A DNA stretch of 64,000 nucleotides from Pachypanchax playfairii (taxonomy: Eukaryota; Chordata; Actinopteri; Cyprinodontiformes; Aplocheilidae), in contig SSNP01000151.1 in the NCBI GenBank assembly GCA_006937955.1, forward strand, positions 994,408 through 1,058,407, in the 5' to 3' direction. Both the position numbers and the translations under genes were made by a program. The notes beneath the pieces are model-generated. The model was not told the DNA's origin. It did no database searches and saw only the letters and a list, made by a program, of their open reading frames with translations. Shown in pieces: positions 1-11,510 of the stretch (position 1 is its first letter; each line of letters starts with the position of its first letter).

Positions 1-2156
1 CAAGCCGGTGACCAGTGGCCCACCGGTTACACCAGTTACCTTCTCAACCTCCTGAGCTACTGCCATGCCAACAACACTACTTGAGTGATTACTTTTTGCT
101 TGTGCATGAATTGCATTTACCAAGTTTGATGCACTAAGAAAACCATTGAAATGTAGTTGATTCCAACATTTTTGCCAGAATATCTGTAATAAAAAAGTCA
201 AATTTTCCACATATACAGTTAAAAAAAAGACATTACCAAAGGTGACTGTTCCTAACTTCTTGTTTCCTGGGCAGTGTGTCCTTCTGACCTTATTACAGTT
301 TTTTTTTCACTTGTGCCACTAAGAAGTCAAAGTATTTTATGGAGAATGAACTATATACAGGTTTTAGAGAGTAAACAACAGGGGCTATGGTGCAAAATTT
401 CTCCAGAGCAGGTACAGAGACACACTAAACAGCTCTCTAAAAGTACAGAGATTATTAAAGCTCAATCTCAGATGATGACTTCTGCTCTTCTTTCTCCATC
501 CTCAGTCTCCTTCTTTTCCCCTCATCGCTTTTAAAAACAAAAAAAGTGCTCTTGCAGATTTTCCAAGGCTCTCTGGGGTAAGGAGAGTAGCTGTGACTCA
601 ACACTGCCCACTTTGTATGTACACCACCTCGTGGATGCAGCCAACGAATAGGTTGGGGAGGAGACAGTAGGCAAAGGGGTGCAGCTGCTGCCTTGGAGCC
701 ATGGCTGAGACAGGCGAGACTTTATTGGTAAGCTCTGAGCCAGCAGTGAGTGAAGGTATCAAACAACTTTTGTTTCCTGAAATGCAACAAAAGACTAACA
801 GACTAACAGCAGGGGGATGACAGAAGGTCACTGTTACACACCTCATGCCCACACAGTGCTTTGAACTAAACTCTTAATGATCTGTTTCACCAGTTTGTTA
901 TACTATAGGATAACCTTTAGTTTTGTATACACATTACATTAAAAAATCAAGTTAACAGAATTTAAAACACCCTTTTATTTTTTTACTTAACACATAGAAA
1001 GAGAAAAAAGCAGACAAGAATTTTGTGTTTGCAACTTGAAGCAAATTAATAAACGTTAGCAAAATTTCTGCCCAGTGTACAAAGACAGGAAACCCTCTAT
1101 GCTGATGTAGAACTACTAAAAGAATATAAAAAGGATTTGTGGCCTTGAACAAACCAAAGTGAGAAAGGAAAACCACTTAGTTCTTAGTAAGGTTTGCCTC
1201 AGTCCATACATGCAACTGAATGAATTCTTGGCTTTTAAAAACATCATCAGTTCAGACAAATGTTACATTTACCTTTATAGAGGTGTTTGATCTGATAGGG
1301 TCAGAGACTATTACTATTATCCTTAAAATCTCACTTATTTAGGTGATTGTCATAAAGCACATTTTTACCAACATTGTGACATTATCTCATAAGTGTACCA
1401 CACAGAGCTAAATTACTACTTATTCACTGCTGTCTTAGAAGACCCACATGAAGAATAATTGATTTTGTGAGCACTTAAGAGCCCTTGAAATAAAAAAGGC
1501 CTACACAAATGAGTTTCAATAGAAGATAAAAGAAGCATGACGAGTTCTCAAGAAGTAGATGTTAATTTCAGAGAATATCATGAATTTTGAGCTTTAAAAC
1601 AAAAAAAGGAAGAAACTAATGAAAGGAACTTCATACAGATGAAGCTCAATATCTACTATATAGTCAGTATAGTTTGTCTGACTCTATAGCTTTCTTTCTG
1701 TCCTTCTTCTTAGAGTTCAAACGCTGCAAGTATGTGGTGTTTTTAAGTTTGAGTCTTCTCAATGAGTTCCAGACCTGTGTGGACATAAAATCTATTCCCC
1801 CACCCATCTTAGGCCTGGTGGGGGAGAAGTGGGTGGAATCCATGTATAAGCTTTTTTCTTACTCCTCATAAATGGGTATTTTCTGAAGCATTTTAAAAAA
1901 AGTTTGCTAACTTAAGTTGGTCAACTACACCAAAAACCCAGATATGCTTCATTGTGAATAAATATAAGCAAAGGTGGAATTTTCATTTTGGTTACTTTGA
2001 ATCATGATTTTGAATGAAACACGTCAGTCAGTTACATTGAGGATGTTGAAGTAGAAGCAGTATGATAATTTTTAGAAAATACATTCTTCCTATGTTAAAT
2101 TTATGGAACTTTATAATTACATGTCTATGTTTGTTTAAGGTTTGTTCAAGTCTCAC
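1..2156. other. sh3pxd2b intron 3 (partial), nothing else seen
   Basis: By position this is intron 3 of the minus-strand gene. It is AT-rich. I see no further sh3pxd2b exon and no recognisable transposon ends. Confidence 0.6.
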
Positions 2157-2232
2157 CTGGTAAGAAGGGAATGATTCGACGCTTTGGATCTTTTTGTCCT
2201 CCCTCCACTGGGAATTTATCCAGCAATTCCAT
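2157..2232 (-). CDS. sh3pxd2b: sh3pxd2b coding exon 3 (PX domain, middle)
   Basis: This 76-nt exon encodes MELLDKFPVEGGQKDPKRRI then IPFLPG, with a gtttcag acceptor and a GTGAGA donor; it ends in phase 1. The GGQKDP.RRIIPFLPG stretch is a hallmark of TKS4/TKS5 PX domains and includes the proline-rich PX loop. The next expected exon (starting KILFRRSH in the family) is not in the first 2.1 kb, so the gene runs off the left edge of the window. The SH3 domains are therefore outside this window. Confidence 0.92.
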
Positions 2233-3208
2233 CTGAAACCCAACAATTATACAGTTATTCAAAAATGATTGGCACTTGAAATGTTTACCGTCCTATCATT
2301 TTATATAGATAACAGATAGACACATGCACACAGTTAGAGCAGGGCAGCTGCAGGTGGCTAGGAAGTGATTTTTCATAAATCAGCAGTTCCTACAAGGAAT
2401 TTGGCCAATGAAGGAAGGACTGACAATGTTGGGGAATGTACTGACCAGATGGTATGTTTTTTTTCCTCTTTTAACTTCATATACTGTTGTAGCTCTGGAG
2501 GTGTTAGCAGCCAGGCACCAGTGACATAGTGGAACATTTCTGTTTCCATCTCATGTTCAAGGGCCAATAAGTAGCAGCTCTTTATTTCACTAAATCATTT
2601 TTTTCCCTCTTTTAGTCTGTTTGGTCATTCTTTCCCAGAAAGACTCAGTGCATCTTCAGAATTTCTTGTATTTCAAGAGATGCCATCTATATGTAAATCA
2701 GTACAGTGATTAATCTGATTAATATCAACCCATGAACTCAAGATGCTTGCTTACTGAGCTAAGACCCTTTTTTGAGATTCTTTTTTTGTGAAACCTGAAT
2801 GATCTCCTTAATGACAATGTGAATAAAATATGAGGACAAACAGAAGCAAATAAAACAAATTCTAAGGTTCTAAATAAAATTAAATGCTTAAGAAAAACCT
2901 GACAAATGATTATCTAAGCTTGTACTCCATAGAGAAATGTCAAGGTCAAAACAAAGTGTTTTCTTTTTTTTCCTCCTTAATGTGTAAATCAGAAAACCCT
3001 AATGACTTATTTCCTACCAGATTAAGTACTAAGGAATCTTGTCTGGTATGAGACGCCTTTTAGGAATGTTAAACACCACTTTTCAAACAAAGAGTTTATT
3101 TTTAACTCTTTCACGCTAGTGGATGCACATGTTTTTTTTTTTTTGTTGACTGTTGATGTATTAGTGTCTTACAAGGAATTAAACTTGGCTGTATGATCAT
3201 TTAACAGA
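2233..3208. other. sh3pxd2b intron 2, unremarkable part
   Basis: AT-rich intronic sequence with short T and A runs. No gene, RNA or element boundary could be supported. Confidence 0.55.
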
Positions 3209-3781
3209 AACCCCTGCTTTCCACTGGAGTCATGAGCAGCAAACAACGTTTTGCTTGTGCAATCAGCAGCGCGTCCCTTCCGTACATCACTCGTACGGCG
3301 TCACATCCAACTGGTCCTGGAAGATCATGAAATCTCATGAGAATAGTGAAAACATGCGTGATTTCGTCAGTACACACAATAACAAGTAGGGAGAAAGATG
3401 ACAACATGTGTCCAGAAGGTATGCGTCTTATTTTCACACCACCTATGGACTTCAAACCCATCACAGGTACTATAATTTCTCGTAGTCTCGCAAACGGAAA
3501 TCCAGAACGTGTCCTTTGATTTTGAAACTTCTGGGTACGAACGCCTGATTTCCTGTCTGGTCCAAACTAAACTGCTGAACTTGATGCGTTTTTGAAGCAA
3601 ATTGCATAAAAAATAGAACTGCTGCGCAATGCTTGCGACACTACGCTTCTGGGACGTGTCTTATGCGTGCTGCTGCGTGCGCAGTGGAAAGGGTCTGATT
3701 GACTTTAATGGTGGCTACCAGCCGCGTATTACGTGTCACTAACGTTGTGCGCTGCTCACGAGTCAAGTGGAAGCAGGGGTT
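3209..3781 (+). mobile_element. Non-autonomous terminal-repeat element, family V, copy 1
   Basis: The ends are inverted repeats of about 30 bp (CCCCTGCTTTCCACTGG at the left; its complement GTGGAAGCAGGGG at the right). The copy at 33741-34317 aligns along the whole length with point differences. Length is about 570 bp with no transposase. Inside, ATGACAACATGTGTCCAGAAG (3398-3418) is followed by a GTATGC splice donor; the second copy keeps this arrangement. The target duplication is not clean here. The right end of copy 2 is TTAA next to CCC, which suggests a piggyBac-like target. Confidence 0.75.
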
Positions 3782-3790
3782 AGTTTAAAC

Positions 3791-4003
3791 CAGGGGTGTC
3801 AAACTCCAGGCCTCGAGGGCCACTATCCTGCATGTTTTAGATGTTTCCCTGTTTCAACACACCTGATTCAAATGAACAAGTCGTTAACAGGCTTCTGAAG
3901 GACTTGTTGAAATACAGAGGATTTGAATCAGGTGTGTTGAAACAGGGAAACATCTAAAACATGCAGGATAGTGGCCCTCGAGGCCTGGAGTTTGACACCC
4001 CTG
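3791..4003. mobile_element. 213-bp hAT miniature element (copy 1)
   Basis: The element starts CAGGGGTGTCAAACTCC and ends in the inverse. It is almost wholly palindromic, with arms of about 83 bp around a 47-bp centre. It is flanked by an exact 8-bp duplication GTTTAAAC (3783-3790 and 4004-4011). A CAGGG terminus plus an 8-bp duplication is typical of hAT. It abuts the end of the preceding element. Confidence 0.93.
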
Positions 4004-4184
4004 GTTTAAACTATCGACTACAGTACAAAACAGTATGTCCCAGCAGCTTTGCGATTAAGAACATTTGCCATGTAGGTCTAGATTATAAGACTTTTCCATA
4101 ACATCTTAAAACAGAAAAGAACATAATTTCTTTGCACAGTATATGGAATAATGCTGCAACATGTCAAGATACAGTTATGCTCAG

Positions 4185-5190
4185 AAGATTCACCAGCTCC
4201 TCCCTGATGACAGTCCTCCTCATCTCCTTATCACTAAGGCTATGCAGAGGCACTCTACAGAGTAAACTCATTTCCACTGCTTTTGTATGTGATCACATAT
4301 TTTCAGGCAAGCTCCAGCTCTCATGACAATATGGTGAAGGTCAGAACGTAGACAGACCAGTAAATCAAGAGCTTTGTCTTTTGACTCAACCACTTCTTCA
4401 CCACAGCAGACTAAAGCAACGCCCTCATTGCTGAGGTCAAAGCCCTAATCCAAAGTTCCATCTCCCACTCCTGAAGTCATTTGTAAATAAGACCCCAAGA
4501 TGCTTAAACTGCTCTGCTTGAGATAAAGATTTACTCCCAACCTGAGGAAAACATTCCACACATTTCCTTCTGAGAAAAATTACCTCACATTTAGAAAAGC
4601 TGACTCTCTTCCTAGGTTTTTCCCACTTGGCTTTAAACTGCCCCAGTAAAAGTATTGGCTTGAAATCATCCATAAAAAGCAGAGATGAGACCATGGGATT
4701 CCCAAATCAGAGACATCCCTTTCCTTGACTACATCTGGAGACCCTTTCTATGAAAGACACAAACTGGATTGGAAACAAGGGTCAGCCCTGGCAAAGTCCA
4801 ACCCACACAAGGAACAAGCCCAAATATGCATTGAGAATGTTGACCGTTTTGCTTTGGTTATACAGGGACTAAATAACCCTTAGAAGTATACCTCATACTC
4901 CTGCAGCCTCTATGACAAATCTCAAAGTAAAGCTGCTGCTCCTCTGCATCAAAAGGGCTAAACTGAGATTTGGGCATCTTATTAGCCTCCCTCCTGGTCA
5001 CCTCTCTCTGGAGGTTTTCCAGGCACATCATACTAGGAGGAGACCTCTGGGCAGACCCAGAACTCACAAGAGGGATTATGGACGGAGAACACTTGGCATC
5101 CCCCAAGTTGAGCTAGAGACAGTTGCTAGGTAGAGGGATGTCTGAATTTCCCTCCTGTGTTGGTCACTGCTGCTATGATTAATTGGGGTG
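4185..5190. mobile_element. Rex3-like (RTE-type) LINE fragment with inverted 5' part
   Basis: Two pieces of the same reverse transcriptase lie back to back. On the minus strand, about 4185-4912 encodes the active-site region as MDD (family FADD), the VECFPQVG...KHLGVLFT block and the VIREEL block. On the plus strand, about 4920-5145 continues with LLLLCIKRAKLRFGHL, LPPGHLSLEVFQ and GRPRTHKRDY. The plus piece begins exactly where the minus piece stops in the protein. Stops and frameshifts are present, so it is dead. Assignment to Rex3/RTE is by recognition of the C-terminal sequence. It sits in sh3pxd2b intron 2. Confidence 0.8.
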
Positions 5191-6414
5191 TTCTAAAAAT
5201 TTTGACTGGTAGTGTATAGTGCCTCTTGATGATGAGGGAAACTGTATTCACTGACACCTTAACTTTCTTTTCAATCTTAACTTTTCTTTTCGGTCTCTCT
5301 GACCGACATTTTAAAGTGTTATGATGGTCTGTCTCTCTTCCACATTTAATCAAATATAATATCTTATAGGGAGAGCCATCGAAGGTCAGATATTTGGTCT
5401 GTGACATAGTACCACCTTAAAAAGCCTAGTATAAACACAGAGACAGCCAGCCAGAGACAAAGAGGATCCAATACTCCATACATTATAATTGTTCCCATGT
5501 GTCCAACTGTGTGTGCAAACACACCCAAGTCTGTGTGTCTCCTCTAAACCTTGTATCTACTCTGTAATCAGAGCCACTCAAGCAAGCAAAAAACATATGG
5601 AATGAGTAAAGTTGCCTTTTTAAAATACCTGCGATGTCACACAATCAACATCCAATATTTATGCTCCAGTGAAAAGTGGATGACAAGCTTGCAGATGAGC
5701 ACATCAACAAGTATCAACAATGTCTGTTTATCCTATCACCTTCTTTGGGTTCAGATCGAGTACAAGTTCTGTATATTTGCATTTAATTGTTGACTTTGTT
5801 ATCCATCAAATCTTTCATGAACAAAAGGCCTCTCTCCTGTTTTAAACAACATGTCGATGCTGCATTGACTTTTAAAATGTTAATCTGACACATTTCAATT
5901 AGTGTTTAAATTCATAAGATAAACTTGATCTCAATACAAACATTTCACAATACTGGTATGTTGATTTGCCTGTAATTGTGCAAATTTTTCAAATATTTTT
6001 CTTGCTGATTTGGTGAATAATATAATTACCCTATAGACTGTAATTTGTCTAGTATACATTTGCTTTCATTGTGTCAGTACCCAAGAAAATACCTCAAAGC
6101 TTTGAGGAATAAAAGATGGATGCATGACACAATAAAAAAAAAGTTTTCCACTGAAAGTCTTGTGGTACCCTATTTCAGTTTACAGTAAAGACATGTCTGA
6201 TGTCATTTTTAACTTTTTGCAGACAGTCAAATCATGACTGAAGAACTCCACTTTTGTAGCAATACTCATGGTTCTCTTATTAACAATTTCAAACAATGGA
6301 ACAATAAATGGGTTAGAGACCTTGTCAAATATTTTTCTTTTTTCCTGTCTATTGCAAATTAGGATATTAATCATTACAGATAACAAGTAACAATAACTTA
6401 AATAATAATGTAAT
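5191..6414. other. sh3pxd2b intron 2, no supported feature
   Basis: AT-rich sequence between two LINE remnants. No splice-bordered reading frame or terminal repeats were found. Confidence 0.5.
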
Positions 6415-7480
6415 TGTTCAATTCAGTCTATACTCTGCCAGCCACTTAGTTAAGATGCTCCATCTATGCTTTCCCTGCCAGCATCTTACATCCTGCAGTT
6501 ATGTGCTGGATTGTCTCAGGGGCCTCTTTGCACAGCCTACATCTGGGGTCTTGTCTGGTTCAGTAGATCTGCACTGCAAATGGGTGCCTCCATCGCTCTG
6601 GTGCTGAGAGCTTGCTCTTGTGCTGCCATGATGAGTGCCTCTGTGCTGTCCTTCAGAACAGGTCTTTCTAGCCATTAGTAGGTTTCCTTGAGATCAGCCA
6701 CTTTATTGATATTTCGGTGGTACATCCCATAGAGGGGCTTGTACTCCCATGATGGTCCCAACAGGACCTCATCCTCTGTCCCCCATTGCCATAGGCATTC
6801 ACAGAACACATCATCAGTTGAGGTATTACCCTTGATGTACTTATGGATCTTGGATGTTTCATCCTAGATAGGGGCTTTCACACTCATGAGTCATTGGCTT
6901 CCTTACTTACTAGTAAGTAGTGCACAGTCTCAGGGTGTTGGATTTGGGATGGAACCCTCCGTACATGATTAGAAGCTTTCAAGTCTTAACATCTGTGGTC
7001 TGTATAGGTTGTATATAATTGGCTGTAGCTGGTTGCCTTGTTGCCTCTTCAAGGTTGCCATTTCCTTGTGGGATACCGAGGTACGTGTAACTGTCCTCAA
7101 TGTTTGCTATTGTTCCTTCAGGGAATGGGACCCCCTCTGTGTGGACTACCTTCCCTCTCCTAATCACCATCCGACCACATTGCTCAAGCCCGAATAAAAT
7201 TCTGATGTCAGTGCTGCTGATCCTTGTTGTTTGGATCAGTGAGTCGATGTCCCTGACTCTTAACATACAGCTTGATGTCATCCATGTAGAGGAGGTGACT
7301 GATGGTGGCCCCATTCCTGAGTCGGTATCCATAGCCTGTCTTGCTGATTATTTGGCTGAGGGGGTTCAGACTTATGCAGAACTGCAGTGAGGACAGAGCC
7401 TCTTTTTGGCATATGCCAATGTGCTATTAAGTTTAAGACTAGTGGAATCGATGTATCTTTGCTCCATAAAAAATCCTGGG
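6415..7480 (-). pseudogene. R2/R4-type LINE reverse transcriptase remnant
   Basis: In minus-strand frames with several shifts one can read FCISLNPLSQIISKTGYGYR, SHLLYMDDIKLY with the YMDD catalytic motif at 7277-7288, CGRMV..RGKVV, IEDSYTYLGIPQGNG, and a C-terminal RQDPRCRLCKEAPE then TIQHITAGCKMLAG zinc-knuckle block near 6440-6560. The order fits the C-terminal half of a LINE protein, and the CX2C..H..C block is typical of elements with a restriction-like endonuclease (R2 and R4/Rex6 lineages). Which of the two is uncertain. Several stops and frameshifts make it a pseudogene. It lies in sh3pxd2b intron 2 on the same strand. Confidence 0.75.
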
Positions 7481-7756
7481 ACCCCATCAAAGTTTTTAAT
7501 TTGTATTCTCAAAAGAACAGATTAAAATTCACAGCCTCACACTGTTTGTTGTATTCATAAAGAAGAAAACATAACTATAAATTTGGAGTTTCTATTTGTG
7601 AATTCATGAAGTTTAATCTGTATTCTTATAACCTGGCTCTTCCAGATCTATGTGTAACCCCACTGTCCAGTCGGTGCTACACATACCTCTGGGATTTCTC
7701 CGTGTGACAGAGTCATAAAAAGGGAGGGACATCTGGTATAATATCTGAAGCTGATT

Positions 7757-8414
7757 CGGTGTTTCCCCTGGAATTTTTTCTAGCTGTGGTGATCAGGTAG
7801 CGGGGGGACTGGTTGTCTCTTGTTGTGAGGATTTTTTTGTAGACTTTTACACCCACATTACTATGCATAGACAAATTTCACTGTTCACTGGCTGGAAACT
7901 GGCTATAAAAACAATAAAACCTGTATTTTTGATCACAACAAGAAAATATAGATTTGCTGCAAAAGATTTATTGGCTACACGTTTAAACTGTTTAAATAAT
8001 CACATTATACCTGCAGGGAGGCAGAAGGCAGAGAGGAGGTGTGGGATGTTATGCTGTATGTTTGGTATTCTCTGCTTTTCTACACTGATTTGAGTACTAC
8101 ACATGCTGCGCATTTGCCACAGAACTCACATGTCCACAGCTTTTTGCATAGTTTAGAGCAGCGAGTCGTACCAGTGCTGCTCTAACTTTACCTTGCCTTT
8201 AGGCTAAAAACTAAAGAGGAGTAATTATGTCCTTATGCCCCGCCTCTTTGCTGCCTGTATGCTGTGTTCATGTAAAACAACAGAGACGCCAACGCTGCTG
8301 CTTCAGGAAGCAGCAGAAAAATAAATAAAATAAATCTCGGCATTTTGCAGCCGTGGCGCTGCAATTTCAGCCGTGGCGGACCGTCATGGTTAAGTCTACG
8401 TAAGGGAAACACTG
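7757..8414. mobile_element. Probable hAT-type non-autonomous element
   Basis: The left end GGTGTTTCCCCTGG and the right end AAGGGAAACACTG form an inverted repeat. Sub-terminal GCCGTGGCG repeats (8350-8385) resemble a known teleost hAT terminus (CAGTGTTTCCC). Only TGATT is repeated at both borders, so the 8-bp duplication expected for hAT is not intact. No transposase is present. Confidence 0.55.
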
Positions 8415-8551
8415 TGATTGGAGGACGCGCCAGCAAGTGTCTGCCTATCGTGACTTGTCTTTAGTCAATCACAGTAAATCAAGCTCTTGCAAAGCCAGTC
8501 GGAAGAAAATCACAGGCATCATTACCACCAAGAAATGCACAAAGGGCTTAC

Positions 8552-8561
8552 CTTTGCTCAT
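8552..8561 (-). other. Isolated start codon plus strong splice donor
   Basis: The minus strand reads ATGAGCAAAG followed directly by GTAAGCCC, a near-consensus 5' splice site. It belongs to no element whose ends I can see. It could be a chance donor or the first exon of a decayed transposon. Confidence 0.3.
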
Positions 8562-8861
8562 TTTTCAACCAAGAAATCGTCTCTAGTTCTCCTAAAACAG
8601 ATTAAATAGCCACTTCTATGCGTACATCCACCAATGCAGTCATGTTTGTTTTGCTTTGCCTGGCCACTTGCTGCCAGTCCTACCTGAACACCCGCCCCAA
8701 AGCACAATGCAAACACAGGATTGGTCCGAACATTATTCGAAAGAGTCAGACAATTTAGTTGGAGCAGTACAAGATGGATTTTCGTGAGTTTGGAAAACTC
8801 CAAATCTCGCAAGAATCCATCTCGCAGGTTAGTATTCTCATAAAGAAAAGATACTCTACAC

Positions 8862-9074
8862 CAGGGGTCTCAAACTCCAGGCCTCGAGGGCCACTATCCT
8901 GCATGTTTTAGATGTTTCCCTGCTTCAACACACCTGATTCAAATGAACAAGTCGTTAACAGGCTTCTGCAGGACTTGTTGAAATACAGAGGATTTGAATC
9001 AGGTGTGTTGAAACAGGGAAACATCTAAAACTTGCAGGATAGTGGCCCTCGAGGACTGGAGTTTGAGACCCCTG
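8862..9074. mobile_element. 213-bp hAT miniature element (copy 2)
   Basis: Same element as at 3791-4003 and exactly the same length, with a few substitutions (CAGGGGTCTC at the end). It is flanked by an exact 8-bp duplication CTCTACAC (8854-8861 and 9075-9082). Confidence 0.94.
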
Positions 9075-9463
9075 CTCTACACATTTGTGTATAATTTGGC
9101 AGAAACAAGAGTTTACAAATTGCTAATTAGGCACGGATTGCTGATGATGAATACATGTCTTTTTAACAGTAACTTTACCCCATACTGATTGCTCAATCTC
9201 ATTCCTAATGCCAAAAGTCCTGTACAGTATTTAGGTACAGTAATGCACTTACATATTTTCCTTAAAATGTTTTAAGCAAGAACAATGATTGTGTCCTTAA
9301 TGATTTTCTGGTTTTGATGTCAATTATATTTAAAAATGTAAGAAAACAGAGAAAGGCAGTTGGATTAACCTTTAAAGCTACCATCTTAAAGATTATTTCT
9401 TGCAAAACTTGCACAATACTATTGATAATTTGTGTTGTGAGTGCTATATTATTAATGATATTG

Positions 9464-9569
9464 TTACTTTATTGTCTTTTTATAATGTTAATGTAATTTA
9501 GATTGGGAAATCTAAATTACTTTATTGTCTTTTTATGACATTAATGTAATTTAGATTGGGAAATCTAAA
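9464..9569. repeat. 53-bp tandem duplication
   Basis: Two adjacent 53-bp units (9464-9516 and 9517-9569) start TTACTTTATTGTCTTTTTAT and end GATTGGGAAATCTAAA. They differ at only a few positions in the middle. Confidence 0.9.
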
Positions 9570-10124
9570 CTGCACTGGAGCAAGTTAGGTTTCCAGCATA
9601 AGTTGCCATGGCACTAAAAAAAGTGATAAAATATTTAGCTGATCCTAAACTTAACTCCCTAATCCCAGTTTGTAGTACAGGTATCAATTCTGACTTTGAC
9701 CGTATATAAAGATCAGTGGCGGCTGGCCAATAGAGGGCGCTAGGGCAACACCCTCCCTGTCAAAAACATGATGTGGCAACAAATAAGAACTGTGTCTTTT
9801 TTTTTAAACATTACATGTATTTAGAGTTAAAACACTCATGTTTATTCATATACTGAGAAGACTGTATAAATGATTTCTAAATGACAGAAATTGCTTTAAA
9901 AAATATGATTTTCTCCTGCTTCTTCACTTCTCATTTGTCTAGTTCAGCTCTGGGGCACTGGAGAAATCGCCCACAGGAGGCGGGCTTTTAGATCAAATTA
10001 GACAATAGCAGATCTGCATTGCCAAATGTAAGAACTTAATTTAGCCAATAAACGCAGAGAAAATAACTCCACAAAGGGAGATTTTTCTAGCGCCTTAAAC
10101 CACGTTAAATACCGCGAGATTATC

Positions 10125-10159
<35 letters not shown>
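10125..10159. repeat. (CTA)n microsatellite, LINE tail
   Basis: About 11 perfect CTA units; on the minus strand it is the 3' repeat tail of the truncated LINE. Confidence 0.95.
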
Positions 10160-10560
10160 GTCATTTAGCAGACGCTTTTATCCAAAGCGACTTACATTGA
10201 GAGAACATACAAGCAAGAAATCAAAGAGAAGGAAACAATATAAGGAGGCGAACAGTTTGGAGTCCAGTTTAATTCCGACGCTGATACATCAAGTGTATCT
10301 TTTTTTTTTTTTTTTTTTTTATTTCTTTTTTTTTTTTTTGTAGAGATAAACTCCCAAATCGCTATCATAAATCATAAATCAATTCCACATTAAGACTGTA
10401 AGTGTTCTTTAAAGAGGTGAGTCTTAAGTCTGCTCTTAAAAGTAGCTGCCGACTCTGAGGATCGGACCGAGTTTGGTAGGTCATTCCACCATCGGGGGAT
10501 AACAGAGGAGAAGAGTTTGGAACATGATCTCATGCCACGTTGTGGTGGAAGCGCTAGGCG
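10125..10560 (-). mobile_element. 5'-truncated LINE 3' end nested in the hAT element
   Basis: On the minus strand the frame reads KLFSSVIPRWWNDLPNSV then RSSESAATFKSRLKTHLFKE, the usual C-terminus of a CR1/L2-like reverse transcriptase. The teleost LINE/SINE tail motif TCGCTTTGGATAAAAGCG and a (TAG)n tail (10125-10159 on the plus strand) follow. A long T-rich tract at about 10300-10340 interrupts it. Confidence 0.8.
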
Positions 10561-11510
10561 TCTTTCAGCGGCTGAGCGTATCCGCTATCAAACAGCCGGT
10601 AAACGAGAAAGGAAAGCAGTCTGTGAGAGGCTTCTCACGGAGCTAGCTGGATGTAGCTATGCTAACTTGATTTTTGTTTAAAAACAAGCGGCACTGATTA
10701 CAGGAGTGAGGAGGGATATAAAACATCTGCCCAAAAATATAAAGAAGAGAGCACCAGGAGACACATGGATAATGAAAGTAAGTAATGTTTTCGTTTTGTT
10801 TTCTGGTAGAATAAAACTGAACAGAAGGGAAACTTGCTAAACCCAGTGATAGAGAAGTCTGTAAAGAAAAAAAAAGTCGTTATGAAGTTTAAAATTATGA
10901 CTAGTAGATGGCTGTAACTTTATTATAATGAAAAACTGTTTTTCAGGTGTGTGGCACCATCGTGCTGCACATTGAGGAGTGTTTTGTCTTCACTCAGCAT
11001 CTCGTCAGTGTGACCTGCTGCATGGAGAACTGTTTCCATAGCACAGTGGGAGGTTTCCTGAGATACATTGGACACAACTGGCTTATCCAGTGTTGAACAA
11101 CTAAAATTATCAAACATATTTAATGTTTATATTATATTAAATATTACTTAACACAAAATTGTATGTTAATACACAAAATGTGTCTGTTTGGCTGACTAGA
11201 TTAACCTGTTGTGGTGATTTTATTTTTTTTTTACAATTGAATAAAGTCTATGTTAAATATTTAACTGAAGTTGAAAATGTTTTGTTTTATACAGGGTTTA
11301 CATTAACACATCTTTACAAATGTTTTATTGACCGTCACTTAATTGGATTTCTGCAGCCCCACCCAAAAAATATTTCACCAGCCGCCACTGATAAAGATCA
11401 TATAACAAGACATGGTATTGCAAATAAAACCTATTTCATAGCCTTGCAGGCACTATTCCAAGTTTCAAAAGGTATACAAAGGGGAACAATGACAGTACAC
11501 CAGTACTTAA

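Larger units (their letters stand above)
9714..11390 (+). mobile_element. 1.68-kb non-autonomous hAT element
   Basis: The ends CAGTGGCGGCTGG and CCAGCCGCCACTG are inverted repeats. The element is flanked by a perfect 8-bp duplication ATAAAGAT (9706-9713 and 11391-11398). No transposase is readable. It keeps ATGGATAATGAAA (10765-10777) followed by GTAAGT, which looks like the first exon of a deleted transposase gene. A LINE 3' end (10125-10560) has landed inside it. Confidence 0.93.
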
